Below, piece after piece: positions 23,562-35,924 of a stretch of 64,000 bases of DNA. This stretch comes from Vitellaria paradoxa (Eukaryota > Streptophyta > Magnoliopsida > Ericales > Sapotaceae). The notes beneath the pieces are model-generated. The model was not told the DNA's origin and did no database searches. It saw only the letters and a program-made list of their open reading frames with translations. The number at the start of each line of letters is the position of its first letter. The first letter of the stretch is position 1. A program made the translations under genes and the position numbers. The stretch lies in NCBI GenBank assembly GCA_019916065.1, contig CM034239.1:36542419-36606418 (forward strand). Direction: 5' to 3'.

Positions 23562-25284
23562 TGTCACATCCTTATTTTAGGATACATTTAATCCCTTAAA
23601 TAGGGTGGACATTACCAAATTTCCTACCTAAAAATATAAAATAGCCACATTTACTCAACATGTAAAGTTTAAAATAAAGGGACAAACAAAAATTTTCCAT
23701 AAAGCTCTAACGTATATAAACTTACAACCCATAAGACTTAATTAACCCAATATTAGTTTGACACCATTCTAACCTTAAACTGCTTCTACAAACCTTAAAC
23801 ACCAAATTAAAAGATAAGATAAATAATTCAGGTTCTCCTCTAATCACTCGCAGCCGCTTTTAAATTCAACTTGAAATGTGTAAATTTGGGTGTGAGTGTC
23901 ACACACTCAGTGGGGTATTACATTTAAAATAAAAGATAATAAATATGCACAAAAAAAAAACATATATACAGCAATTATATTAATAACTATCCCATAACTA
24001 GCTCATCTTTAATTTAATTATGCCACATCTAATAAAAAAAAATCTCAATACACAATTTATCATTACTCGGCCCTAACTGGCCATATCATAACACATTTGA
24101 ATAATAAATAATTTAATTGATAATGCAACACACATTTGGCTCATGAGTTGAGCGCTCAACGGTGGATAGTGGCTTTAATTTAGCTTGTCCCATTAGCCCT
24201 ATCTAGCTATATTATTATTTTTTTCCGGCCTCATCTGGCTGCATATTATTAATTTCTGGCCCTATCTGGCCTGGTCCTATCTGACCATAATGCAAGTGTA
24301 ATGCATGCAACTTATGCTGATACGCAACAATGTATTATTATTATTATTTTTTCCACAAAAAAATATTATTTCTCAAATTTATTATCTCACAAATAACCAC
24401 GATTCTCCACTAACATACAGTAATTTATAAATAGTGAGCAGAATTTAGCAACATGAATGTTTGGCAATAAATAAATAAAATTTAGCTATTCATATTTAAT
24501 AACTTTTATTTTTAAGTTTAATGCGCCCACCTGGACAGTAGATATTTTGAGAAAGTCAATTTACTGAGGGGGTGGCTGCTGATTATCCTTGGGTCCTAAT
24601 AATTTTTAGTCCAATAAAATATATAAATCAGACATTGAATGGTTAAAATAGAACCAAAAATTAATTACTAATGTAAATTTAACAAATAAAACATTGCCAT
24701 CATAGCCCCCACATATTACATTTATCTAACCCAAAAGAAAAAAATATAAAAAAAAATTGATTTTAATTTAGCAAAATAACTTATCTTAATTCTCCTGCCA
24801 AAATTCCCTAAAATTTCCTTCTTCTTTTTCCCTCACTTTTCTCCCCCTTTCTTTTTTTTTCCTTCCTCTGCGCAGGTTCCTCTTTGCCAGCTCCCTTCTC
24901 CGTTTTCCTTCCGACATTATGCAAGTATATATATAGAGAGGCACCCACGACTGGTTGGCCAAGTGCACCCCCCATTTCCATCATCATTTTCTTTTTTTTT
25001 TTTTTTTCCTATTCTCTTGGTCACTAACTTGGGCACGTGGCCCTACCAAGCCTCCTATCATCATTCCTCCAATAATAGCCATGTGGCTATATATATAATA
25101 TTTATCCCTTTAGTTTAATTAATATATATCTACTAATATATATACATACAAATGTGTATTAATAATTTAATTTATCTATTACTAATTATAATTATATAAA
25201 TCTTATAATAATATGAAATTAAAATTTCTAAGCATAGAAATTAAATTAATAAAGGTAAAATTAAAAAAAATTCAAGATATCACA
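23562..25284 (-). repeat. 5' LTR of the chromovirus
   Basis: This intact 1,723-bp LTR begins TGTCACATCC on the plus strand and ends GATATCACA. It carries the empty target site of the nested insert at about 24,601-24,612. A GGCACCCACG ... GGCCAAGTGC segment and a long pyrimidine tract lie near its outer half, as in the other copy at 19,920-19,990. Confidence 0.9.
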
Positions 25285-25289
25285 GTCCC

Positions 25290-26510
25290 GCACGTTAATA
25301 ATAAAATTATAGCATTCTCGACCAATCAATGATCTCATTACACATCCAGATAATACTACTCGAGCCCTATGCACATGATATGCATAGTCACTTATAATCA
25401 ACAATAATATTTCAACAGTATAACAAAGGCATGCTGTACTCAATCATCCATATAAATATCTCATAATCTCAGAAAATGCATAATCAAGATATATATATCT
25501 ATCATACAGTATATATCATCCAAGAGGATCAAACAAACACGACATCATATATAGCCTAGACTTTCCTATGAGAAAGGCATTCGTAGCCCATTGGATGCCC
25601 ACAAAAATCACGGGGGGAGTTTGCTAGAAGACACTAAGAGCTCCATGAGACAGCTAAGTTGTGTGGGAATTTCGTGAGAAGCCAGCTTTGATTTGCAGGA
25701 AACTATAGAGAGTAGAACCTACAGTCACAGGTTGTGGGAGCTAGGAAGCTCGATCTCGCTCTTGTACCGGTTCCTGCAACTTGCTATATGTAGTGTAGAT
25801 CTGAGCTGCATCAACCCTTTTAATCCAAATTTAATCATTCTGATCCCAGAAATGAAATCCTAACTAGCAATAACATAACATATTTTAATATTATACAATA
25901 AATCTCAAGAATGAACAAGATTTAACATGTATATAAAACCCTCATACATGTACATACTCATGTATATGCGCATATTCATCTTTAACAAAAATCATCACAT
26001 ATACCTGCCAATGTGCTCTAAATGATACAAGTAATCACAAAATAAACACAAGTTCACCCCACCTACCTCAGATTTGAAGAAAAGTAGAAGAAATTTAAGG
26101 TGAATAAATATCAAACCTCCAAGACTTCAATCTTCCATATCTCTCACATCAAGCTAAATCAAAGCAAACCGTCACTGCCATGATGATCATGATGCCGAAA
26201 ATATCCATATACATCAATTTTTGACGTCTGATCTTCACGTTCTCTCTTTCTTTCCCTCTCTTTCACTTACCAGTTGCTATGTGAAGGAGAGAAAAAAAAT
26301 AAAAGAATAAGTAAAGAAAAAAAAAAAAAGAAGGAAAGGAAAAAAAGAGAGTTTGGCCCCAAGCCCAACTTAAAGCCCAATAACTACTTAGGGCTAAACG
26401 CGGCCTAGAAAAATAAATTAAATCTAATAAACCGGCCCAAACCTTAGGTCCAAATATTTAATTGGTTGAAAATCTTAATAAATGACCAAAATAAAATTTT
26501 GGGTGTTACA
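25290..26510. repeat. LTR-like flank ending GGGTGTTACA
   Basis: No coding sequence is seen. The segment ends TTTTGGGTGTTACA at 26,510, a typical LTR terminus. The flank on the other side of the chromovirus contains TGTTACACCCC at 14,418. Joined across the insertion these would form a ~1.5-kb LTR-like unit. The bases outside the two ends (AATCA and TACAC) do not match, so I call it only LTR-like. Confidence 0.35.
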
Positions 26511-27785
26511 TACACATAGTTTAGTTTGATTCAATTTAGTATTAAAACCTATATTAAAACGTAAGTTATCAATTCAGAAAATTTTAGAATTGTAACCAAA
26601 TGGTTTAATTAAAGAAAGTAAACCACTAATTTTGATTTTAGTTAGTTTGGCTTGATAGTTTTATGAAAAATAATTTATCAATAAGAAATTCTATATTTTG
26701 AGGATTTATTTAGAATATTGTTCATTGATTATAATCAAGTTCATATATTTCTAGTTTAGTTTTTTCTCAATTTTCCCTTAGTTTTGGAGGGTTTTTCAAT
26801 GAGTTTTCAGTGAAATTTTGGATTAAAGCTTTGAATATACAGCAATCCTTTTAATACAAGTGTGGATTTTTCTTCAATAAAGTTTGCTTCTTTTACCTTC
26901 TCTCTTGTTTTTTGTATTGTTTATTTATTTAAAATTTGCACGTTAGGGTTCTTGTTTTTCGAGATCCGTCTTCCAATATTTTGAAAACCTTTAAAAATTT
27001 GTGCAATTGATTATATTTTCTTGAAATCATTGGTAACCACACAAGATTAGAACTTTTTAATTATGAAAATAGAAGAGACAGATCTAGATTAGTTTTCGAG
27101 TTTTCTTTTTCTTTCGTTTTCAAACATTCAAAAACTTATAAGCTTGATCATATTTTGTTGAAATCCCTAATGACGTTACTTAATTAAAACTTTCTTTATA
27201 TTTTCAAATTAAAGAAAAGAAATCTGGACCAAAGAATGTTTTTAAGATGAAATATCTTCAGTTTTATTTATCCTAAACGTGATTTTAAAACTATGCTTTA
27301 GATATTGTTTTCATGATAAAATCTTTCCGGTTTACTTTTTTTAAACATGAGCTATAAATTGAGATAAAAGTTCACATCTAATATGAGAATAAGGTGTCCG
27401 CTCGAATTTGTCAGTTGTATCAAGTTTCTTCCATATATTGTTTTAAAACCCTAGTTTCATTATTTGCATTGCTTATTCTAGTATGGCTTACTTTGAATCT
27501 TGCAAGTTTTCATACTTAGATTAGAATGGGATTGATTGCCTATTTTCTAGTTTAATTTAATTAGTTGCAATTTTAGTTTATTGTTAAGTAGTTAGTAATC
27601 AAAAAAACCAACCTTTTCAAAACCAATTATTTTTTTTAAAGAGAACAACAGGTTAGAAGAACTTAGAAACTCTAGGCTTCATTCGTAATTCCCTGTGAAT
27701 ACAATCCCGGTCTCACTAGGTAAAACTATACCGCACACCCTTATATTTAAAGGTTGTTTTTTAATGCACATTTGTGAGGTGGTCA
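26511..27785 (+). repeat. Athila-type LTR A (start unresolved)
   Basis: An LTR is inferred from its end: GAGGTGGTCA at 27,785 is followed by a spacer and a primer site at 27,792. Inside, near 27,680-27,730, occurs the usual plant Ty3 leader-proximal text AATTCCCTGTGAATACAATCCCGG. The left border was not resolved. Confidence 0.5.
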
Positions 27786-27791
27786 ATTTTT

Positions 27792-27809
27792 TGGCGCCTT
27801 TACCAGAGA
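27792..27809 (+). promoter_or_regulatory. Primer binding site of element A
   Basis: TGGCGCCTTTACCAGAGA resembles the Asp-tRNA-type primer site TGGCGCCGTTGCCGGGGA used by Athila elements, with several changes. Confidence 0.6.
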
Positions 27810-28429
27810 GCTTTAGTTTTGTTTCATTAGGGCAACTTTAGGTTTTTTTTTTTTTTTTTTTGTTTAAAAAAAAAAATTTCTATTGTCCAGACATGGTAGA
27901 CTGTTGAGTTTTCCTTCACTGCTTATGAGTACTTGGAAATAGGGAGGTAATGGTAGATTGCAATGTTTCGACCCAATCAATCCATCTTTCAAACCCCCAA
28001 CCTTTTTGAAGAGTTTCAACTTCCTTCTTTACCTATTCCCAGATTAGATATGGCAGAAGGTGATAATCAGAATGTCATTATAAGACGGCTTATGCGAGAC
28101 ATCTTATAACCAGATAAGCACACACCCAAGTCATGCATCTTGTGGCTAGAAATGTAACGGGTTTTTAATTTTAAGCTTGGTATGATTTGACTTTTACCTA
28201 CCTTTCAGGGTATGGATTCTGAAAACCTATACGATCATCTAACTTATTTTCGGAACATTTATATGGCCTATAAGGTTCATAACTACTCCTCTTACTACAG
28301 GACACTTACCTAGCCAACGTTTAGATCTGGCTTTACCCAAACTTTAAGTGCCATTAAAGACTAAGGGTGTCCCATAGATCTTGTCTTCCTTGATTACAAT
28401 TGAAAAGTATAATTACAAACTCCACATTT
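27810..28429 (+). pseudogene. Element A leader and gag N-terminal fragment
   Basis: From about 28,040 the plus strand encodes an Athila-like gag beginning: MAEGDNQNVIIRRLMRDIL, then [20 protein letters not shown] and a stop-ridden continuation. The fragment ends where LTR B starts at 28,430, so element A was truncated by or recombined with element B. Confidence 0.65.
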
Positions 28430-29925
28430 TGATACTTATTAATGCATTTAAGTAGTTAATTTCAAAGTTTTATCATTATTTTATTATCTATAGTGTTTAT
28501 TCTCTTAATTGCAGGTAAAAGGGTAAAATAAGTGAGATTAGTAGTGTTGAAAGTGGCTTCCGAGGAGGAAAAAATGGTCCAAAGTTCAAGATAGTTGAAG
28601 TGGTGTGCAGCTGAAGTTCCAGCTCGACACCCTGTCAAAATCGCGTTGGAAGTTGAGGACAGAAAGCTGTCAGAAGCAGCAAACGAGAAGCAAAACTTGA
28701 AGAACAAAGTTTTTGTGGTCCAGACCCCCTGCCAGATGGTCCGGACCATAGTGTGTTATGTGCGCGCGGCTTAACTCCGTCTTTTAGGGTTTTCTTTGTA
28801 ACTTCTTTATAACATCTACTACATGGCCGACCCAAGGGGAGCCTTAGTTTAGTTTTACATACTTCAGGAACCTCTTTTTCATATTCTCAGATACTTTGAG
28901 AGTTTTAGAATAGTTCTTTAGAGAGTTTTCAATTACTTGTGTTGTTTATGGAGTTGTTCGATGTTTGGTTGTTCTTCGCTGCACTGTTCTTTCATTACGT
29001 AGTTTCAGAGTTCCTTTTCGTGTAAGTGGACTTTCGTTTCATTAATTTAATATATGATTTATTGTTTTCTAGTGGTAGATCTAATGTTCATGCTTATGTT
29101 TATCGCTTTCGTTTTGTTTAAAATCATGTTAGCGTAGAAACCCTAGTTCTTGGTTCACGAATCAAGAAAGGGTAGTTCACGAAACACTCTGGGGTGTACG
29201 TAGACCTTTCACATGGGTTGCAAAAACACATGCGTAGGGTTTCACGATTTTTAAAACCTATTTTTATTTGTTTCAAAAACATTCGAAAGCAAAAGTCTTT
29301 AATCATATTCGTTTGAAATCACTGATACTGATTTTTGGATTAAATGTTTTCTATACTTTCGAAGCAAGTTGACAATAGGATTCAATTTAAATTTTGATTT
29401 CGTTTGTTTAGAAAACCTTCGGAAACAAAGATCTTTAACCATATTCGCTTGAAATCACTAGTACTGACCTTTGATTTTTATGTTTTTAACACTTTCTAAA
29501 CAAAACCCTAATTCAGAATTGAACCTAAACACCCCAGAGTGAAATAGTTAAATACCTGGACTTGTGAGTTGAACCAAGAACCATTTTTACTATCAAGTTT
29601 CATTATTCAATTCAATTCATTGCAATATTTAATTATCCTTAAATTTTAGAATTTAATTTGAATTTGAAGTTACAAAATTGCATTGTGAACTGCCTTAATA
29701 GAATTATTTTAATTTTAGCTTAAATTTTGATTCTGCAAAACCATAGGAATTAGTTCCAATTGAATATCAAACTTTAGTTACGTTAAGTTTTAAATTTGTC
29801 CTACAACCTAGAAACTGAATAACATAGTTTTCCCGTGAATTTGACCTCGGACTCACCGAGTTAAAACTGCGACTACCCTCTTGCACTTAAGAGGTAAGAA
29901 CCCGAACACAATTTAGGGTTGGTCA
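28430..29925 (+). repeat. Athila-type LTR B
   Basis: It runs from TGATACTTATT to GGGTTGGTCA (1,496 bp) and is followed by a primer site. It contains the perfect 12-bp palindrome TGGTCCGGACCA at 28,737-28,748. No matching downstream LTR in the same orientation was found in this window. Confidence 0.7.
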
Positions 29926-29931
29926 AGTTTT

Positions 29932-29950
29932 TGGTGCCATTGCCGGGGGA
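29932..29950 (+). promoter_or_regulatory. Primer binding site of element B
   Basis: TGGTGCCATTGCCGGGGGA is close to the Asp-tRNA-type primer TGGCGCCGTTGCCGGGGA and sits six bases inside the LTR end, as in Athila elements. Confidence 0.75.
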
Positions 29951-30049
29951 GCCAAAATTTAGTTTTTAGGATATTTGTAATTTTTTTAGTTTTCCTTAGT
30001 AAAATTAAAAAAAAATTTAAAATATTGGAATTAAAAAAAATTTTTTTTT

Positions 30050-31870
30050 TTGAGACTTGTTACTTGTATGCTGTTAAGATCGGGTAGGTTAGTCGTAGCT
30101 GAATTTGAACTAGGAGATCCTTTATACCTTCCCGAATCTCTTTCACCAACCTCACTTTCCACAGTTTCACTTACCATGTCTTCCTTTCACTCAATGGCTG
30201 AAGTAAGAGGGGAATGGAGTGTGCATGGGGATAATGAACCCCAAGAGGTTCCAGGTTTCATTCCTATGAAAGATTACCTCAACCCTGTTAGGCACACTAC
30301 ACTACAACTTCAACCTTAGGCCGGGAATCATCCAACTTCTTCCTACCTTCCATGGCCTTGACTCTAAAAATCCCTACAACCATTTTAGGGAGTTTGAGGA
30401 AGTGAGTAACACATGTATAGATCACAATGTCAATGAGGACGTAGTGCGTCTTCAACTTTTCCCATTTTTCTTAAAGGACAAAGCCAAGTTCTGGCTTAAT
30501 TCCTTTCGCCCACGCTCTATTGGAACGTGGCGTGAAATGCAGACTGAGTTTCTTAAGAAATATTTCCCAACTCAGAAAACTCAGTACTACAGGCGATAGA
30601 TTACCGCTTTCTCTTGCAAACCTAATGAGAATTTTTGTCGACCCTGGGAAAGATTTAAGGACATCTTGATGGCTTGCCCTCACCATGGTTTTGAATCATG
30701 GAGGTTAGTGAGCATCTTCTATGAATCCCTAACTCCTAGTCTTAAGCAACTAGTTTCTACCATATGCAATGGTACTCTATTTGATAAGACTGCGGAAGAT
30801 GCCATGGAATTCTTTGATATGGTGGCCGAGGACTCTAATGATTGGGAAATTAGACCACCTTCTTCTTTAGAGCATAGGAATCCCACATCTAGTGGTCAGT
30901 TGATGTTAAGTGAGAGGGATGATTTAAGTGCTAGGATATTTGCATTACAACATAAGTTAGATTCCCTTGAACTTAAGAATAAAGAGAAGTTGGTGGAAAT
31001 ACAAATGGTGTGTTGGGCATGCGACCAAGTAGGACATGATCCTAATTCATGTCCAGAGTTCCTTTTACTTAAGGAAGTAGCTTATGGCAATGCGTATGTT
31101 AATAACACTCAGAACCGACCATTCCAAAATAGAGGTCAGGGTAACACTTCCTACCTACAAGGTGGGAATGTTAAGTATCAAGAGAGAAATCAACATCCTA
31201 ATGCTTACCCTCAGGGATGGAAAAATCCTCCAGGTTTTAGGTGAAAAAATGATAACCAAAGCCAATTATTCCAACCTTCTTTTTTACCACCACCCCAATA
31301 TCAACAACCCAATCCTGTTGCATATCAACCTCCCTAGAAGAGATCATTTGAGGAATCTATTCAACAATTTATGCAACATGAAATGATGATCAATGATAAT
31401 TTGGCTAGGTCCATAGATGATTTTAAAGTACAAGTGTCTAGGTCATTCGATGACGTTAGAGGGCAAATTTCTAAGATCACACAAACCATGAGTATTACTC
31501 AAAGTAGCAAACTCCCTGCACAGCCGTTTCCTAACCCAAAAGGCCAGGCGAACATGACTGAGTCGTCGACCTCGGGTACAAACCCTCATGAACAAATTGA
31601 AGCTGTTACTACTCTGCGAAGTGGTAAAATCATTCAAAACCTATCGACCTTATAGTTGATGTCACTAGTGAGAAGATAGGACCAAAGGGTAGTGAGGGGG
31701 CTGAGAAAGTGAGTGATAAAGAGGGAAAAGAGAAAAAGAAAGTGAAATTAGAGGATGAGAAAGAGAAGGGGACACTGAAAAAGAGAGTAAGGATGAACCT
31801 AGTGAGGGGCCTCTGATTAGGCCAATTGACCATCCTGTTGAGTATATGCCTAGATCACATTTTCCCTAGA
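30050..31870 (+). pseudogene. Athila gag (element B) with CCHC knuckle
   Basis: The order of motifs is that of Athila gag: LLPTFHGLDSKNPYNHFREF, then LQLFPFFLKDKAKFWLNSF, WREMQTEFLKKYFPTQKT, WERFKDILMACPHHGFESW, FYESLTPSLKQLV, DKTAEDAMEFFDMVAEDS. A zinc knuckle CWACDQVGHDPNSC (31,011-31,052) follows, then a Gln/Asn/Pro-rich tail and the THTTLRSGK-type junction VTTLRSGKII. Several frame changes and stops (for example TAG at 30,598-30,600 and after 31,244) show it is dead. Confidence 0.85.
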
Positions 31871-32420
31871 GACTAGCAAAGGGCAAGAATGAGATGTTGA
31901 ACTCTGAAATTTATGAGACTTTCAAACAAGTGAGAATCAACATCCCATTACTTGAAGCCATTAAGCAAAATCCTTACTATGCTAAATTTCTCAAGGATAT
32001 GTGCACTATAAAGAGGAAGCTCAATGTCAAGGAAAAAACTTTCTTGACAGAACAAGTGAGTGCCATACTCCAACGTGACACACCTCCTAAATATAAGGAC
32101 CCTGGGTGTCCAACCATTTCATGCATCATAGGGAACCATATTGTTGATAGAGCTCTACTTGACCTAGGTGCTAGTGTCAACCTTTTGCCCTACACTATTT
32201 ATCAGTAATTAGGCCTAGGTGAACTGAAACCCACTAGAGTGAAATTGCAATTAGCTAACTGATCGGTAAAAATGCCAAGGGGTGTAATGGAGGATGTTTT
32301 GGTTCAAGTAGACAAGTTTACTTCCCAGTTGATTTTATTGTATTAGATACCCAACCTGTCCCAAATCCTACCCAATCTATTTCGGTCATTGTAGGAAGAC
32401 TGTTCCTAGCTACGTCCAAA
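31871..32420 (+). pseudogene. Athila protease (element B), truncated
   Basis: The pre-protease stretch is YAKFLKDMCTIKRKLN, followed by PTISCIIGNHIVDRALLDLG and ASVNLLPYTIYQ (about 32,120-32,205), a stop, then QLANXSVKMPRGVMEDVLV-like sequence and VIVGRLFLATSK near 32,410. This is the Athila aspartic protease, whose active motif is the L/A-DLGAS form. The frame ends abruptly at about 32,420, where the sequence switches to the minus-strand material of element C. Confidence 0.82.
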
Positions 32421-32429
32421 CTTCAAATA

Positions 32430-35400
32430 CTCTTAAGATACCATTTATAGAAAAAAATTCACTCATTAAGGGTTCACACATACCTATTAGCATGTGATGC
32501 TACCCTAGTTGCACACCTCACAAATAAGTAAGTGAATTGAATTGAAGTTCAAAGTGAACAGCTCATTGCCATGTTCTAATGCATGTGTAAGAGATCATAC
32601 CACACGACCTACACAAGACCACTGCATGCATAATACAAGAGTTACTTGCTTAGAATCCACTAGGTCTTTGTTTCGGTAGTAACTTGGCCAGGGGTATTGT
32701 TTAATAATGGAAGATATGGAAATTAAAGCACATGTCTTGGGATAAAAATGCTCAAGTGTGCTAAAGTCCCAAACTACCCATTTCTTTTCCAAACCTCAAC
32801 AAGAAGCTTATTCACAAACTTACAAACTACTCATGAGACATTCTCAATAATTACAATACAATGCACAAGTCCCACAATTACATAAGCAAAAAGGAATGGG
32901 AAATTATTTTTCTTTACTTTTTTTCTTTTTTCTGTTTTTTTATTTTTTCTCTTTTTTCCTTTTCTTCTTTCTCTCTCTTTTTTTCTTTTTTTTTTTTTGG
33001 AATAATAAATATACATCAGCTAAGTTCTCCACCTAGTATTTCCTCTCAATATGCTCTCAAAAGTTTCCATTCCCAACTCTCATTCACATCATTGACATTG
33101 AGGCACTTTCGCAACTAAAGACATGTGAGGGTAAGGCTTAAAGGTTGTGAATAAGATTAAGGGGTAATATATGAGGTGGGAACAAAGGAAATATATATAT
33201 ATATATATATCACAAACATTATTAAAACATCTTCAAGTTAGTTGCTAGGATAATTCATAACCAAGAAAAGACAAGAAGGCTCAAAATAGCAAGGAGGGCC
33301 TAGCATCACGTTCAAAGCTTACAACTTATAATGTACCAAGTGAAACTCATGTAAGTGTGTGTGATGCAATTGGTGCATTGAAAACTGAAATGAAGAATAA
33401 GAGAGCTGTGATTATGTGCAACCCTTCAAGAAAAGAATAATAAACTCAAAAGTTACCATTAAAGGGTATAAGTCTACACCTAGTCCAAGAATGCTCAATT
33501 AACCAATATTAAACAAAATCCACCCCTAAGCACATAAGCTCTTCTCCATGATAGCCCAAAATGTACAAGGTCATGACACATTAAACTTGAATTAAGTTTC
33601 CTATTAATGCTTGAACAATACTCATTCATCACTCTCTCACTCAATTCCACAATCAATCAAACCAAAAAGGGCCAACATACAGGTGCAAATGTGCTAAAAT
33701 TATGTATACAAGCTCAAAAACACTCAAAATTTTAAGATTTTGCAATTTTTTAGCACAAAAGTTATCACACTAACTTTACCCCCCAAGCTAGACTAAACAT
33801 TGTCCTCAACGTGAAAACTATAATGCATATGTGGGTCTGTGGTGTGCAAAGTGAGCATGATGATGAGCATTAAATAATAGCCACAAAAGGCACAAATAGG
33901 AACATAACACAAATTAAACCAAGCATGCACCCATTATTCAGGTTCCTTAAAGCATCACCCAAAACACCCCCCAACCTAGATTCTACAACACTCCCAAGAA
34001 CAGTAATTATATATATGAAGTACCAAAATTGGAAGTGTAAGATTAAATAAAAAGAGAGGAGAAGGATATTATCTCAAGTGCTTCCTTGTTTGAAGAAAAT
34101 AAAAGAAACCATATAAGAGAAAATGTTAGAAAGAATATAAGAGAAAAAATAAAATGAAAATAAAACAAAAGAAAGAGTTAGTACAAAAGAAGAAATAAAA
34201 ATAAAATAAAATAAAATAAGAGAAGAAAATCAAACTAAAAAGAACTAAGAAAATAAGAAAATAAAAAATCTAATCTACTATGAACAAATGAAATGAAGAC
34301 AAAAAATAGTTATCCAACACTCTCTTTATTCCACTCGTCCATAAATGGTTTGGACCACGAAGCACCAAAGATGGACGCTCTTTGGGTGTAAAACACACCG
34401 AGGAATGAAAGGCCAAGTAAGGTTCATGAAACCTCCAATATGGGCATAATGTATGTATGGACACATATATGATGGGTTAAATCAGTCTTCCAATACCTAA
34501 GAAATCTACAGATGTGCGTATAATGGGCTTTAATAATCTCTCGACACCCAATAAGTCGATGTAAGCTTTCCTCGTGATGATTGGTCTTATGGTAGTCACT
34601 CACAATCGCCGTAGTAGGACTCTTAGATAGGGCTAAATCAAGAGATGAGAGGTGTGCACCATTCTCATCCTTAGTTGTGTAGTGAAGTAAACTAGGGTCA
34701 GCTGACTTAATGATGTGTTTCTCAGGCCATGTGATATTCAAATGCTTAGTTTGAGTCAAAGGACTCTCAATAAAGTCTGGGGTGGTTGGGGTGGATTGAG
34801 CATCACGCTCGGTAGTAGGATAGGATTACATGTCTCCCTAACTCTCAATAAGTGATAGAGAAATATCCAAAATGGAAGAGTCCAAAGGGAAATGAGGAAG
34901 ATGCTCATTCAAACGTTATCCCCAATGTAGTTATGACAATTGTCCCACTCAATGCCTATGGTAGTGCCTGAGGTCAATGACTCAGTCATGTTCACTTGAC
35001 CTTTCGAGTTTGGGAGTATCTGTGTAGGGAGTTTACTACTTGGAGTAGTGCTCATTACTTGTGTCAACTTAGAGCCCTTTGATGTTGTCTAAAGCCTGGT
35101 TCATATTATTATTGATGCTCAACTGTTGTTGCATGAATTAATGAAGAGTGTCCTCAATAAGCCTCTTTTTGCATGTTGAAATACAACAAGATCAGGCTGT
35201 TGGTATTGAGGTAGTGGTGAAGGAATGTGTTTCTTGTCCAATTCAAATTGTGCATAATTAGCTTAACTAGGCCAATAATCCTGGGGTTCTTTAGACTAGC
35301 CCTCAGTGAGTAGAACAAGGTTGGGATAGGCAAATTTGAATAATTGGTCTTCATGCATACGCTACTTCTAAAAGATGGATCATGAAGATCAAGCGAAGTA

Positions 35401-35461
35401 TGAGCATATAGGAAAAGTTTAGTGTGGCTTTCAAGTGCTTGAGATTCAAAACTAAGCTCAA
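32430..35461 (-). repeat. Copy 1 of a ~3.0-kb tandem duplication (Athila 3' region)
   Basis: It starts near AAAAAAATTCACTCATTAAG (about 32,453) and ends AAAACTAAGCTCAA (35,461). It corresponds base for base, with scattered changes and small indels, to 35,925-38,978. On the minus strand it reads like an Athila 3' untranslated region, including GAGGACAATGTTTAGTC followed by TAGCTTGGGGGGTAAAG near 33,800 and a long purine tract (32,890-33,000 as pyrimidines on plus). Non-coding apart from decayed frames. Confidence 0.8.
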
Positions 35462-35924
35462 TGTATACAATTAAACCATGGCGTATAAAAAAAAACAAAA
35501 AGAAAACAAAAATAAGTACAAGGACACCCACAACATGTAAGCTCCTATTCAAATCAAACAAAACAAAATAAAAATTAACTAAGGTAATGTCCATTTTTGT
35601 AAGGCAGGCCCTTTAAACCGCCAGGCTCCCCCTAGTGGACGAGTTAGGTCTCATAAGGGTTTACAGTGATGCTATCCACAAACATCTATGGCATGGTCTC
35701 AAAGTGTCAAAAAGGGATTAAGATAAAAAATGAATCAAGCTCAAGCCTAACAAGTCATAAAACCCAAATATCATGTGTAATTTCCAAGTGCTAAGCATAA
35801 ATGCATGGACTATCAAAGTAGAAAGAGCATGTGTGCAAAATTGTTTCATTCATTCAACAAGGTTGCAAGAGCATAGACGGAACTAGGTTTTGACTTCAAA
35901 TACTCACAAAATACCAGTCCTAGA
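35462..35924. other. Unique spacer between the duplicated copies
   Basis: This 463-bp stretch has no counterpart at the end of copy 2, where gag-like sequence follows instead. It ends CTTCAAATACTCACAAAATA just before copy 2. The related word CTTCAAATACTC also lies at the protease/copy 1 junction near 32,420, hinting at microhomology at the breakpoint. Confidence 0.5.

Larger units (their letters stand above)
14685..25284 (-). mobile_element. Ty3/gypsy chromovirus (Tekay/Del-like), internally deleted, with a nested insertion
   Basis: A complete insertion can be delimited. It is flanked by the 5-bp target duplication GTCCC (14,680-14,684 and 25,285-25,289) and has two direct LTRs. The element reads on the minus strand: 5' LTR 23,562-25,284, primer site 23,547-23,558, gag, protease, start of RT, then 3' LTR 14,685-20,269, which is itself split by a 3,790-bp insert. 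The rest of RT, RNase H, integrase and the polypurine tract are missing. I count about seven differences in the first 150 aligned LTR bases, so the insertion is old. Motif order gag-PR-RT and the initiator-Met-tRNA primer site fit Ty3/gypsy chromoviruses. Confidence 0.92.

Noticed and set aside
32831..33118. Overlapping Lys/Glu-rich and Phe/Ser-rich frames
   Set aside because: Both are translations of the same polypyrimidine/polypurine tract and carry no protein signal.
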